From NCBI GenBank assembly GCA_003550325.1, contig QKWP01000372.1:182993-246992 (forward strand): DNA of 64,000 nt, given 5' to 3'. Below, piece after piece: positions 11,641 to 24,263 of the stretch. Each line of letters begins with the position of its first letter. The stretch's first letter is position 1. The stretch is from Gigaspora rosea. Taxonomy: Eukaryota > Glomeromycota > Glomeromycetes > Diversisporales > Gigasporaceae. Under the pieces are notes generated by a model that worked only from the letters and a program-made list of their open reading frames with translations, ran no database searches and was not told the DNA's origin. Both the position numbers and the translations under genes were made by a program.

Positions 11641-12540
11641 TATATAAGATTTATAAAATTAAAATAAAAAAATTTTTATCAAATTTGGTCAGAAACTTAT
11701 AGAGATATCTTTGATAAAATTTCTATAAACAATTTTGGCACAGCTTCTTTGTTATATATATTTTTAAAAGCAAAAAACTTTCATTAAAGACATTTCTATG
11801 AGTTCTTAACCAAATTCAATGAAATTTTTTTATTTAAATTCTATAGATTTTTAGAATTAAAATAAAAAAATTTTATTGAATTTGGTCAAGAACTTACAGA
11901 GATATCTTTAATGAAGTTCTTGTAAACAATTTTGGTACAGCTTCTTTGTAATCACATTTTTGAAAATAAAAAAAACTTTTATCAAAGATATCTCTATGAG
12001 ATCTTGACCAAATTCAATAAAAATTTTTTATTTTAATTCTATGAATCTTTAAAATTTAATTAAAAAATTTTTATCAAATTTGGTCAAGAACTCATAAAGA
12101 TATCTTTGATAAAAGTTTTTTTTATTTTCAAAAACATAATCACAAAGAAGCTATATTATAATTGTTAAAATAACTTTCATTAAAGATATCTTAGTGAGTT
12201 CTTGACCAAATTCTATGAAATTTTTTTTAATTCTAAGAATTTAAAAAAAAAATTCTTTGAATTTTGGTCAGGAACTCATAGAGATATTTTTTAATGAAAG
12301 TTCTTGTAAATATTTTTGGCGCAGCTTCTTTAAAATATCACTGTTTTGAAAATGAAAACAACCCTTTTGTCAAAGATATCTCTGTGAGTTCATGACCAAA
12401 TTCGATAAAAATTTTTTTATTTAAATTCTATGGAAACATAGAATTAAAATAAAAAAAAATTTCATCAATTTGGTCAAGAACTTATTAAGATATCTTTAAT
12501 AAAAGTTCCTGTAAACAATTTTAATAGCTTTTTTGTTATA

Positions 12541-12702
12541 CAGTTAGTTCTCTCAGGACCGGTATGCATGGTGGATGGGTTTAGTATCAGAAATAGCAGG
12601 TTATTTGTTATTATTTATGGAACAGATGCCTGGTGGATTGATTATTAACTGATTTTGGCAGGTTATCAGTTTTGACAGAATCAGTTCTAAGAGAGCTAAC
12701 TG
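12541..12702. mobile_element. 162-bp MITE with TA target site
   Basis: The ends CAGTTAGTTCTCTCAGGAC and the complement CAGTTAGCTCTCTTAGAAC are inverted repeats, flanked by TA on both sides (12539-12540 and 12703-12704). Removing it joins a foldback module cleanly. CAGT termini with TA duplication fit a Tc1/mariner-type non-autonomous element. Confidence 0.85.
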
Positions 12703-13089
12703 TATATATTTTTAGAAATAGAAACTTTTATTGAAGATATCTTTGCGAGTTCTTGACCAAATTTAATAATTTTTTTTATTTCAATTCTATTAATTTTTAG
12801 AATTAAAATAAAAAAATTTTATTGAATTTGGTCAAGAACTCAGAAATATTTTTAATGAAATTTCTTGTAAACAATTTTGGCGCAGCTTCTTTGTAATTAT
12901 GTTTTTGGAAATGAAAATAACTTTTATTAAAGATATCTCTACGAGTTCTTGACCAAATTCAATAAAATTTTTTATTTTAATTTTATAAATCTTTAAAATT
13001 TAAATAAAAAAATTTTCACCAAATTTGGTAAAGAATTCGTAAAGATATCTTTAATAAAAGTTTTTTTAATTCCAAAAACATGATAACAA

Positions 13090-14180
13090 CAATAATAATC
13101 AACCATCAACTCTCCCCAATGATCACTTGTACCGGATTTTCACACAAACGAAATATCAAAATACTGGAGTTAGATGAAGAAGCACTGCAAAAAATAGTTT
13201 TTATAAAGGTCAACTATCACTTCGGGGACTCCTTTATATATTCGGTATGCAAACCAAAAGCAATAGTAGAAGAACAAGTAAAAACAAGCAGGTGACGCTT
13301 TAGTAAACACAAAATTTTGGTGGAGAAATTTCTTCGTCAACGAAGTTTTCTGCAGCAGCTTAGTGGTGAACGGTATTTTGGTTTTCAAGTACACTCCTTG
13401 GAAAATCTAAAGGACTTGAAACGAACACCAACTACCAAATTCTCGCTTTACTATAGTTTTTTTTTAGGGAATATTTTCTGCATAGAAAAAGTGGGAAATC
13501 CAGCTTACCCCCTCCGAAAGATTTGCATTGTTTACCAATTTCTAATTGGGAACAGAAGTCATGAGGAATCACGTTGCCTACGTGTAGGACAAGGATTGGC
13601 GTTGACCCTTTGGAGAAAATTTTAGAAAATTCTTGCAGGGCTAACTCTACCCCGAAGATATATTAGTATACATAATATGAACTAAATTTAGAGTAGATCT
13701 AAATTGAAGAGTATTATATAATTTTAATATAGTTTTATTCTTTTCATCAATGATTGTTTTCTTTCTTTGTTTTCTTTATCTTTTCTCTTTTATATTTTGT
13801 TGTTGTTTTTGGTATTCGTTTAGGTTTTATAGTACCACCCCTTTTTTTTATGCCCTTTTATTTCTATAAGTCCTTGTTGTTCTTGAGGGTACAGATCTAT
13901 TAGCTCTTTATCCTAGAGGCTAGGTAAAAAAGATTAAGGAAAGGGTCAATCTTGACAAAGCTAGCAAGAGCTATCAGCGATGATTTGGGTTCTTCTATGC
14001 GTTAGAAGACAATAAATCGGAGAAAAATCTTGACTGCGGCAGATCGCATTTAGGTACTTCGGTAACTGGATGAGTCTTTATTGTGATAGGAGGGTTCGGT
14101 AGTTTAGGCAATGCTTAATAACCCAAAATGTAAATTCGTTTCCTAATAATAAAGGCAGGATTGACTGTGTTAAAAAAAAA
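13090..14180 (+). mobile_element. Short LINE-derived retroposon with 13-bp target duplication
   Basis: The insertion is flanked by AACATGATAACAA at 13077-13089 and 14181-14193 and ends with AATAAAGGCAGGATTG, GTGTT and a short A run. The 5' part encodes ORF1-like protein fragments, the middle (about 13730-13870) is pyrimidine-rich, and the 3' part is a distinct, less AT-rich sequence. No reverse transcriptase is present. At 1.09 kb it is non-autonomous and was presumably mobilised by a LINE in trans. It lies inside the foldback arm. Confidence 0.82.
13107..13625 (+). pseudogene. LINE ORF1-like fragments in two frames
   Basis: A first fragment runs to a TGA near 13293 and includes ITCTGFSHKRNIKILELD and GDSFIYSVCKPKAIVEEQ. 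A second, in another frame from 13317 to 13625, includes VEKFLRQRSFLQQLSGERY, HSLENLKDLKR and PLRKICIVYQFLIGNRSHEE and ends LTLWRKF. A frameshift near 13295-13320 separates them. I believe these belong to the ORF1 protein of a mycorrhizal-fungus LINE, but the recognition is weak. No nucleic-acid-binding motif is visible. Not expressed as one protein. Confidence 0.5.
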
Positions 14181-15229
14181 AACATGATAACAAAAAAGCT
14201 ATGTTAAAATTGTTTACAAGAATTTTTATCGAAGGTATCTTTGTGAGTTCTTACCAAAATTCAATGAAAATTTTTAATTTTAATTCTAAAAATCCATAGA
14301 ATTAACGATATTAACATTTTACTTGAAATTTATTTTTAGGTAATTTCTGGTTATTTCTAAATTTGTTTAAACTTACAAATTTCGATTTGTTGATTAATGC
14401 TTTGGTGTATCCTCATGAGCTGCCACATTGCACTTTTTATCCAAAAAGGAAATTGTTTATTCCAACATAGTACTTGTGCTAGTGCTTGAGTATTACATAT
14501 CAGTTCTAGTGCTGTTTTCCAAAAAAATTTTTATCGAATTCGTGTTGTATTTATAGAGAAAAAAAATATAGAGCTTTGTATTTTTTTAAGTAAATATTTG
14601 CAATTATTTGCTTTGTTTATTTTGACAAATAATAGCAATAATTCAGTTTACATAAGTTTACTGTGTTCAATTTTTATTTTTTGAACTGACTGAAATCTCA
14701 AATGTGGTTATTTATCATGGTGCAAATTTTGTAAATTGATTTTTTGATTATAATTTGTATATGTTTCATGGCACATAAGTATATAGTGGTAATGACATGT
14801 ATTATCAAATGTTAGGCATTTTATTTATTGGTTGGATTCTTACTCATGAACCCTACATTTTCTTTTAGACTAAAACAGAAAAATTTTCATATAAAAATTT
14901 TATAATTCTAGTATGCACTATATAAATTGTACCAAAAATTTTTTTATCGTATTTGGGTTGTATTTACAGTATGATTTTAAGTTCGATGACTTTTGATTCC
15001 ATAATAAGTTGTATGCATTGCTATGTAAACTTTATCTTTCAAAACTTTATAGTAAAAATATAATGTATATTGTAAAATCAAGACATCCAAAGTTATGCCT
15101 TGACTATGATATTCACAGTCTTCTATATAATAATATTGAACTCAATTAACTATTGTGTGTTATGTGTTCTACATATCTTTGATATTATTAACTTAGGTAT
15201 AGATAACACTAATAATATGCATTAGTGAA

Positions 15230-16440
15230 TTGCATGTTGTGTGTTCAAAGAATAATAATAAATTTGGCAACAGAACTTTTTTAGTACTAACAATAGAAAT
15301 CACTAAAAAGGAATCATGACAATTTTAATGCAAACTAACTCAAGCTTAACTACATATTATATTTATTAGAATAATAAGGTCTGCAACAGAATTTTGTTTA
15401 CAAAATTCATGATAGAAAATATGATGATTCCAATGTAGACTCATTTTAATTAGAATAGCAGTAAGTCCTATAACAGATTTTTTTAGTAACTTATATGCAA
15501 ATTAATTCACCTTAACCAATATTGTAGTCACCAGAATAGCGAGTAAGTTCTGTAACAGAATTTTTAATTCATGATAAAATTATAACAATTCCAATGCAAA
15601 CTAACTTACCTTAATACCAAAATAGTAAGTAGCTTCTGTAATAAAATTATTTACAGTAGAGTATATGATAATTCCAATACAAATCAACTACATATTGTGG
15701 TCACTGGAATAGCAAGTTCTATAAAAGAATTATTTATAATAACTCAATAGAAATCATAGTAATTTTAGTACAAACTAACCCAATATTAACTAAAATTAAG
15801 GTCACTAGAATAATGAGTAAATTCTGTAATGGAATTTTGTCTACAATAACCAACAATAAAAGTTATGATAATGCTAATATAAACTTATTTAATCAGAATA
15901 GCAAGCAAGTTTTGTAACATAATTTTTTCAGTAACTTATAAATAAATCATGTTAATCTCAATGCAAACTAACACACTCTAAGTACTTTTTATCGTTACAA
16001 GAATAGTAAGTAAGGTTTGTCCAATGCAACTCATATATTATGATCATTAGAATAGCAAGTAAGTTCCATAAAGAAATTTTTTACTGTAATTCATGATAAA
16101 AATAATGATAATTCTAATGTAATTTTAACTTTATACTGTAGTCATCAGAATATCAAATACTGTATAAAATTATTGACAGCAATTCATATGATAATTTTGA
16201 TACAAACTAACTTACCTTATCTACATATTGTAATTACTAAATAACAAGTTCTGTAGCAGAATTTTCAGATAAAAATTATATTAATCCTAATGCAAACCAT
16301 CTCAACTTATTAACATACTGTAATTATTGAAACAGCAAGTATTATAACAGAATTTTTTTATAGCAACTAGCAATAATAATCATTTTAATGCAAATTATTT
16401 CAATTTTAACTATATATAGTAGTTTTGTATCATACTATTT
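15230..16440 (+). repeat. Diverged tandem array, ~80-120 bp units
   Basis: Units share AGAATAGCAAGTAAGTTCTG, an ACAGAATTTTT segment, a GATAATTCCAATGCAAACTA segment and CTTAACCACATATTGTAGTC. About ten degenerate units can be followed. The same unit recurs at 18520-19125 and, on the opposite strand, at 21880-22560. Confidence 0.75.
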
Positions 16441-17783
16441 TAGTGATAGATAAAATAATAAATAAATAATATAATATAGAATATATCATAATAGAAGACA
16501 ATATAAAGTAATTTATTACAAGTGCAGTGGATTAAACAAAAAAAATAAAACATGGAGTTAGCTACTTAATTGTGATAAAAAAAATCAAAGTAATAAAATT
16601 TTATATATAACCGGTATTACTATTGGATTAGGAGAGCTTGAAAAGTAAATAAGCTAGTTTAATTCAGAATAGTAAATGATAATTTAGGAATGTGCTAAGT
16701 ATGTATATGCAAGTATATATAAATTTATATAAATATAAAGTTTACTATGTATGTATATAAATTAATATATCATATATATTTACATAATTCAATAGAATAA
16801 TATAATACAATATAATTCAACAATAGAGATATGATATAGTCAGATTTCTCTAAATGCATAGTTGTGGGTGGCCAAAAAGCCTTGTATTTAGAAAGGTATT
16901 GAATTTAAAGAGGTAAAAATCTAGAAGTGTTATATAAGTTGGGCCAAACAAGTCCATGTATTTAGGGAGACTATGCAGTTAGAGAATATGCATTTAGGGA
17001 GGTTTAACTATATAATCAAAAAGATATAATATAATGAAAAATAACTTAGATAGCTTTATTATAAAGGAGAAATCACTTAGATAAAAACCTAAAGACAAAA
17101 GCAAAGCAAATACATCAGACTTTTATACATGTTAGCTATTTAGAATCTTATAATATATACAATAAAACACTTTCTTCCAATATTTAATTGTTGATAACAA
17201 AGCTTTATCTTAACTAGCACTAATTAAACTTTTCTTTTGTATCTTATCTAATTAAAGACATATCTAAAGCAACAACTTCTATACTAACTCCTCATCAGGC
17301 TAATATATTAATAATAATAAGTAGATATCTGATTATTTATGATGCTTAGTATTATCCAAGAGAAAGAACTATTGTATTTTATGTATCACAGAGTAAATAT
17401 AGAATAAGAATTGATTATAGTAATAAGTTAAGTGTATAAGTACATAAATAATAAAAGGAAATAACTATATATATTAAAAGAAACAACTAGATATAGTAAT
17501 AATATAAAGTGAATATAAGTATTATAGTTTAAAAAGGAATAGGCAACAATATATAGGATGGTTTAAAGGTTTAATAGAAACAAGAGATAATCAATATAAT
17601 AATATAGAGGCAGATAAAGAAACAGAGCTAAAATAATAATAAAGAAAATATTAGGTACATTAATATTTAATGTAATACCAGTATTCAAAAAATTTGAACT
17701 AACAATACTACAAAATATGTTAAGACAAAATAAGTACACCATACAATTTCTTATTATTAATACAAGACTCTTCTGTTTTGCTA

Positions 17784-18416
17784 TCCCTTAAACTGTATCT
17801 CCTGCAAATTTGGGCTAAAAATTTTTTAAAATAAAAATTTAAAATAAAATTCAAAATATTAATTTTAGCATACACTTTCTAAGTAAAAAATATAATTTAA
17901 GATATGTTTTAATAACATTGTTAAGAAAAAAATTTAAATGTATTAAAAAACTTAGGCATAATAAAGGTTTAAAGTTTTTATTTTAAAATTTTATTATAAA
18001 ATTTTTTCCTTAAATTTTAAAATTCTATATGTTTTTGTTTATAAAGGATTTTTTACTTCTAATACAATTCTTATTTTTTACAAGTAAATTACAAAATTAC
18101 AATAATAAAAGTTGTAACTCTTTATTTAAATTATAATTTCTATTAAGAAGCTATAGATCCAAAATTAATATTTAAAAAGTTTATCAAAATTATAAATTAT
18201 TCTTTTGGATAAAATTTTTTAAAATTTATATATTTTTGGCTTATAAGCAAGTTAAATTTTTTGTTCTATAATTTAAATATAAATTTTAAAAAAATATAAT
18301 CTTTATTTCCAAATTTTATCAAAAAAATTTTATTTAAATATATTAATTTTTAAAAAAAATAAATTAGAGATATTTTTATAGTAAAATTTAAAGCAAATTT
18401 CAAATGGTTTAAGAGA
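17784..18416. mobile_element. TA-flanked TIR element, TCCCTTAAAC family, copy A
   Basis: The left end TCCCTTAAACTGT and right end GGTTTAAGAGA are inverted repeats, each bordered by TA. The body is extremely AT-rich and non-coding. Length is 633 bp. Other copies are at 28974-30568, 38481-39696 and 52326-52970, all about 640 bp after subtracting nested insertions, and a reversed fragment ends at 23655. Confidence 0.78.
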
Positions 18417-18519
18417 TAACCAAGAAATCAGAAATAAGTGATCAGGAAATTTAGAAATATTTAGAAATTTAAAAAAGAGCTTTATATAGATTTCTTATTA
18501 CAAAAAATTATTAATTGGA

Positions 18520-19125
18520 ATATGTAAACAATCAAATAGAATAGTAACTTTTGATGATAAAATCAATACAAGCTAGAATACAAGTGCTGTAACAGTAATG
18601 ATAAAAATTAAAATTTCAATACGAGCTTACTCTCCTTAATCACATAAAGATTAAGATGATTTCAAGTGCAAACTACCTCAACCTTAACCAATTTTGTGGT
18701 ACCAAAATAACAAGTTTTATAACACAGTATATTATAGTAGAATTACAGTAAATCTAATATAATAATTTCAGTACAAACAAACTTAACCATATACTATAGT
18801 TACCAAAATAGCAAGTAAGCTTTGTAACAAAATTCTTATAGTAACTCATAATAGAAATTATAATAACTCTAATACAAACTAATATAAACTTAACCACATA
18901 GAAAAAAAAACAATTCTATTACAAATTAATCTTAATTATTTGTGGTCACCAGAATAGTAAGTAAGTTCTGTAACAGAATTTTTGATATATTATAGTAGAA
19001 ATCATAAAAATTCTAATGAAAACTCATATGACCTTAACTATATACTGCAGTTATTGAATAGCAAATAAGTTCTATAAAAGAATATTTACTATAGCTTATT
19101 ATAAAAATCATAACAATATTGTTAC
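18520..19125 (+). repeat. Continuation of the 15.2-16.4 kb tandem array
   Basis: About five more units with GCAAGTAAGTTCTGTAACAG and AATTCTAATACAAACTAA are seen. The array was interrupted by the TIR element at 17784-18416 and by the LTR at 19130-19523; a last piece resumes at 19524. Confidence 0.7.
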
Positions 19126-19129
19126 GAGA

Positions 19130-19523
19130 TAAATCGTAGGCTTATTAATTTATGCAAGAAAAATATAGAATTTAAGTAATAAGACAACTCACCAGAGGTG
19201 TGACATTGGTAATTTGGTTCATATAATATAAGGGAATTATTATTGGATTAATGAGCTTATGTGCCCCTTCCTCGCACATAAGTGTCATAACCAACCTTAA
19301 CTAAGTTATGTACTTTTTATAACTTAAGGACTAATGAGACTTAAACAGAACTCACCTTATTGTATAATATCTTAATTTTGTAGATCTATCTTTTGCCAAT
19401 CTTCTCTTGATGATCCCTAAGCCCATAGTGATGGCTGAAAGTTCTAGAGGTCGATTATTACGAGCTATGATCTAGTGATCATTGGATCCTAATTTTCATA
19501 AATGTCACTTTTAGCCCATGACA
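19130..19523 (+). mobile_element. Solo LTR, 394 bp
   Basis: The sequence starts TGTTACGAGATAAATCG and ends CCCATGACA, giving the TG...CA borders of a long terminal repeat with TGT/ACA inverted ends. ATAT flanks it on both sides (19126-19129 and 19524-19527). It is less AT-rich than its surroundings and interrupts a tandem array. It has no internal coding region, so it is what remains after LTR-LTR recombination. No promoter element can be assigned with confidence. Confidence 0.75.
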
Positions 19524-20499
19524 ATATTAATACAAACTAACTTCTAACTATTTGTATTGCATTATCACTCTTTTTAGTGAATGAACCAATAAAATATTCA
19601 AAATTATTCTGTCAAAATCATTCTTTGTAGCATATAGATATTATATCTGAGAAATCCCTTCTTAAAAATTCTATTAGAAGCTCTCTAATTCATATTAAAC
19701 CTTCAGCATTACTAAGCCAGTTAAACATATGACTATTTTGAAATTATAAATATGATCACTAAATGGGTGCTAGCAGTGCCCCTATTTATACTTGTAATAT
19801 ATAATAAAATAATTCAAACTTTTTGATTATTTAACATTACTTTTGTAACTTAATCATTTTTTATTAATCAATACAATTATATAAAGCTCCCTTAGTATTA
19901 AATTTTTAACCTTGTTGAAATAAAAAAATTTATTGAATTTGGTCAAGAACTTACAAAGATATCTTCAATGAAAGTTTCCACTTCTAAAAATGCATATAAC
20001 AAAGAAGCTGTACTGAAATTGTTTACAGGAACTTTATCAAAGATATTTCTACGAGTTCTTGACCAAATTCGATGAAAATTTTTTTATTTTAATTCTATAA
20101 TTCTATAGAATTTTTTAAAAAAATTTTCATCGAATCTGGTCATGAACTTGTCGAGATATATTTGATGAAAGTTTTGTTTTCATTTTCAAAAATGCAATAT
20201 TACAAAGAAGCTGTGCCAAAATTGTTTAAAGAAATTTATCAAAGATATTTCTGTGAGTTCTTGACCAAATTTAATGAAATTTTTTTTTTAATTTAATTCA
20301 ATGAATCCATAGAATTCAAATAAAAAAATATTTATCAAATTTGGTCAAGAATTTATAGAGATATTTTTGATGAAAGTTTTTAAAAATTAAAATATTTTTA
20401 AGTGACAAAATTGAGATGATCTATATAGTGCAAATAGCAAAAACCATGGTGTAAATAGCAGTGCCCTTTATTTATTATAAAAATATTTTTCTATATACT

Positions 20500-21015
20500 G
20501 TAAAACTTTTTTAGACTAAGTAAATTACCTTAAGCATCTAAATAAAGTTAAAGAGCACATTAAGATGAGATATTCTTAAGAAATATTTTCTAACTATATA
20601 AAATTCTATATAAACAATATTATTATTGTTAGAAAATTTGATATAGTTAGCAAAATGTTTTTTAATAATATTTCATGAATTATTTAACAGATTTTAATAA
20701 TTTCCACTATTAAATTTATTTCAATAAGCTCTACAACTTTAAGTAAAGTTGTAGAGCTTTTTAAAATAAATTTAATAATGGTTAAATTATTAAATCTTTT
20801 AAGTAGTTCATAAATATTATTAAAAACATTTTGTCACTATATAAAATTTTCTAAAATAATAATATTGTTTATATAGAATTTATATAGTCGGTGAACAATT
20901 TTTTAAAAATATTTTATAATCTACTTAACAGAATTTAATAATTTAACTACTATTAGATTCATTTTAATAAGCTCTACAACTTTACTTAGAAGCTCAAAGA
21001 TGATTTATTTAGTAT
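20500..21015. mobile_element. Diverged foldback related to the TTAA elements
   Basis: The centre at about 20740 is a near-perfect palindrome, AGCTCTACAACTTTAAGTAAAGTTGTAGAGCT (given here by its halves AGCTCTACAACTTTA and its complement). The arms carry GACTATATAAAATT-like and TTTTTAATAATATTT blocks in mirrored order, as in the element at 4035-5148. Termini and target duplication are not recognisable. Confidence 0.6.
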
Positions 21016-21179
21016 AAAAAAGTTGTGCATAGAAAACTAGTATAATCTTATAATAAATACAAGAATGAGATGGAGCACTATAGTGCACCTGCTGTTTTTC
21101 TATTATCCAATTGGTAGAGTTTGTATGCACCAATTATACTATTTTTGCCTTTTAATTTTTTTCTGGTATTACCAATAAT

Positions 21180-21800
21180 GGGCTTAATTTTCTGAAATTA
21201 ATTGATAAATTTAAAAAAAAAAATTCTAAAATTTTCTAATTCCATGTTATGCAAACCAAAAAATTAACTTTGTATGGCCTTATATGTAACATGAGCTTAT
21301 TAATTTATATAGATTAAAAAAAAATCTGACCTGCTGATTGGAATTTTGGAACACTCCATCATGCAAATTAAAAATTAATTTGTGCAGCCTAAAGCATTTT
21401 TTTGAAAATTATTTGTTATTTTCTAAGTTTGATTTGAATTTTCTTGATCTACTGAGTTATATAAAAATTTTGTATCAATTACTACTATTCTGGCTATGCA
21501 AAATTAATTTTTCATTTTGCATAACCTGATAACTTAATTTTTATAAAAAAAAATTTTTTTTAAAAAAAAATTCTTAATGTGGCAATTATTTTTTCTCTGG
21601 TATTACACAATAATGGCCTTAATTTTCCAAAATTAACTGATATATCTGAAAAAAAATCAATAATTTTCTGATTCCATGTTATACAAACCAGAAAATTAAC
21701 TTTGTTGGTCTTATATGTAATATGACCATGTTATACAAAACGAAAAATTAACTTTGCATGACCTATTTGAAAATAATTTGCTATTTCCTAAGTTTGTTTT
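21180..21800. repeat. Dispersed relatives of the 9.3-10.3 kb satellite
   Basis: At least three segments contain TTCCATGTTATGCAAACC or ATGCAAAATTAATTTTTC followed by a CTTTGTATGGCCTTATA-like block, matching the satellite core at lower identity. No gene is supported here. Confidence 0.6.
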
Positions 21801-21879
21801 AGAATTTCTTGATTTCTACCAAGTTATATAAAAAATTCTGACACTTATCTACTATTCTGGTCACTACAACATAGTTAGT

Positions 21880-22730
21880 TTGTATTAGAATTGTCTTAAT
21901 TTTTATAGGGTTAAGTTTGAGTTAGTTTGCATTGAAATTATTATTTTTCTTGTAAAGAATTCTGTGCAAAGCAACTTACTATTTTGGCAACTACAATACA
22001 TAACTAAGGTTTATTTTATATCAAAATTATCATATTAAAATTATTGTGATTTCTTCCTTGAGTTAATTTAAAAAATTCTGTTATAAAAGGCTACTACAGA
22101 ATCAGATAGAGATAGTTTGCATTAGAAATGTCTTTTATTTTTTATATGGCTGAGTCAGTTTGCATTAGAGTTATCTCTGTATTTTAATGTTCATGCATTG
22201 ATTATTAATTCACAGATCGATTACGACATTGGTTATGCACAATTACAATTAATGAAAATCTTAATTCTTATTAAGTTAGATGATTGAAATTTCAAGTTAG
22301 TTTGCATTAAAATTATTATTTTTCTCATAAAAAATTCTGCGTAAAACAACTCACTATTTTGGCAACTACAAGACATGACTAAGGTTTGTTATTTCATATC
22401 AAAATTATCACATTAAAATTATTGTGATTTCTTCTTTGATTTACTGTAAAAACTTCAGTTATAAAAAGGCTACTACAGGATCAGATAGAGATAGTTTGCA
22501 TTAGAAATGTCCTTTATTTTTTATATAGCTAAGTCAGTTTGCATTGGAGTTATCAATTTTTTTAAAAATTATAGATGACAACTGAGAATACAAATGTATC
22601 CTTGATTCTCTGTATTTCAATGTTCATACATTGATTATTAATTCACAGATCGATTACAACATTGGTCATGCACATTACAATTATTGAAAATTTTAATCCT
22701 TAATAAGTTAGATAATTGAATTTTTATAAG
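21880..22730. repeat. ~375-bp tandem duplication of reversed array units
   Basis: The stretch starting GTTAGTTTGCATTGAAATT (21921) repeats from about 22296, including GGCTACTACAGAATCAGATAG and ATTAATTCACAGATCGATTAC. Its complement matches the array at 15230-16440, so it is an inverted, duplicated segment of that array. Confidence 0.7.
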
Positions 22731-22829
22731 TTTATGCACATATATGCAAGGTTGTCCAATCATATCACATAAATATTACATTTGCATATGTGCATCATTT
22801 ATAATATTAGGAATTCAAATATTGAACCT

Positions 22830-23030
22830 AAACAATATTTATGAACTTTTGAACTAAACTTAAACTAAACCTAATTTTAAGTTTAAGTTCAGTTCAGGTT
22901 TATAAATCTTAAGTCTGGTTCAAATTCAAGTTCAAGAATCTGCAAAATTTGAAGTTCATAATCGAACTCGAAATGAACCTGATCAAACTAAACCAATATG
23001 TAGAAACCCTAGCCCATAGGCATTATTTTG
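22830..23030 (-). repeat. GTTCAAGTTCAG tract, inverted relative of 8560-8800
   Basis: AAGTTTAAGTTCAGTTCAGG-type motifs end in GTAGAAACCCTAGCCCATAG and GCATTATTTTGCAC, whose complement matches the start of the 8560-8800 tract. Confidence 0.55.
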
Positions 23031-23499
23031 CACAAATACATTGCAAATTGTAAATCAACTGATCATACTATTGCTGTCTTTAATAAATTTCTCTATTTTA
23101 TTAATGTTAACAATGCCCTGTTCTTATTATATATTATATGTAGTTTAATCTTGTTTAACAAACCAAGTGGTTTGTAATTGAATTTTAACCAATGACAATA
23201 TTTTATAGTGGTTTCAAAATGCATATGATATTTACTATTAGGACCAACAATCCTTTCAATTTGTCCTAAAAAGGATCAGACTGGCCCAGTCCCTGAACAA
23301 ACTGAATCGATTAACAGCTCTAGTTAATATTAGAATTAAAATAGGTATTTAATAATAATTTACTGTATTCTTGTAAGTTATAGCTTAAGATTAGATTCAG
23401 GATCAGCAATAGTAGTTATATAAGTACTTATAATTATAATATTTTAAATAAATATTTTAAATAAATTTATTTAATTTATATAATGGACTAATATTTATT

Positions 23500-23655
23500 A
23501 AAATCAGTTAGGCAAATGTTCAGAAAATCTCTTTTAAATATTATCAAAAAAATTTTAATTAAATATTATAAGTTTAAAAAAAAGTAGATTATAAGAGATT
23601 TATATAGCAATTTTCTAGGCAAGTTTGCCTGGATTTGCTTACAGTTTAAGGAACA
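23500..23655 (-). mobile_element. Fragment of the TCCCTTAAAC element, copy B
   Basis: Read on the minus strand, GTTCCTTAAACTGTAAGCAAATCC and the following 130 bases match the left part of copy C at 28974. The opposite end is not found. The key segment is CTTAAACTGTAAGCAAATC. Confidence 0.65.
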
Positions 23656-24263
23656 TACCTTTTTATTAGATATTGTATATTATTTGTCTCTTTTTAATAT
23701 TTGTTAGCTTTATTATTTTTTGAATAAGTTTTTTTATTATTCTTTGGTAAATTATTACATTAAATTTGCAATAATTCATTAACTTTATGAAATTTTCTAG
23801 ATAAATAACCTAAAAAATATCAATTTTTTTTATACAATTCATAATATTTATTATAAAAAATTATTTAAAATATATTTAATTGATTACGGTAAATATACAT
23901 AAAACGTTTTATAAATTTAAATACTTAATAAATTATATAAAATTATTTTAATTTGTTAAATTATTCGATAAACTTGCTTTTAAAGGTGTTACTTTTAAAA
24001 ACAACAAAACTATTAATTCTATCAATTTAAAAAATGTACAAAATAAAAAATTGTGAAATATTTTTTATATAAAATACTTTTTACGATTTGTTTTTAATTT
24101 TTAGAATTTAAAATTAAAGATCGATTTTAAATTCGTAAATCGATTTTAATAGTAACACTTAATTACAACCGACATTAGTAGTAAATATGTTTTATAATCA
24201 TTATTCTCATTCGGTTGTAAAACCGGGTTTAAATTCGGTAAGGATTGCAGAATTCTGATTTAA

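Larger units (their letters stand above)
9204..11647. repeat. Satellite block inserted in the foldback arm
   Basis: Foldback module sequence stops at 9203 (TTAAATTCTATAA) and resumes at 11648 (GATTTATAAAATTA), which together would restore a normal module centre. The intervening 2.4 kb consists of two unlike tandem-repeat families described separately. Confidence 0.6.
14305..19917. other. 5.6-kb geneless block inside the foldback
   Basis: Foldback module sequence stops after CATAGAATTA (14304) and resumes at AAATAAAAAAATTTATTG (19918). No open reading frame above about 60 codons lies between. The block contains two tandem arrays (15230-16440, 18520-19125), a TA-flanked TIR element (17784-18416), a solo LTR (19130-19523), and a short inverted structure around 16850-17010 with TCTCTAAATGCATAG and TATGCATTTAGGGAGG. 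I could not find a target duplication for the block as a whole. Confidence 0.55.
8854..20466. mobile_element. Foldback/TIR transposon expanded to 11.6 kb by nested insertions
   Basis: The left end GAGCACTGCTATTTACACC and the complement of the right end GGGCACTGCTATTTACACC begin inverted repeats that stay colinear for about 300 bp. Identical 8-bp sequences TTTATTTA flank them (8846-8853 and 20467-20474). The arms consist of alternately inverted modules around GGTCAAGAACTC and GATATCTTTGATGAAAG. Module sequence is broken off and resumes around 9204-11647, 12541-12702, 13090-14180 and 14305-19917, which I read as insertions. Without them about 2.3 kb remains. No transposase is visible. An 8-bp duplication fits hAT, but the flanks are low complexity. 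A compact relative is at 29098-30046. Confidence 0.7.
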
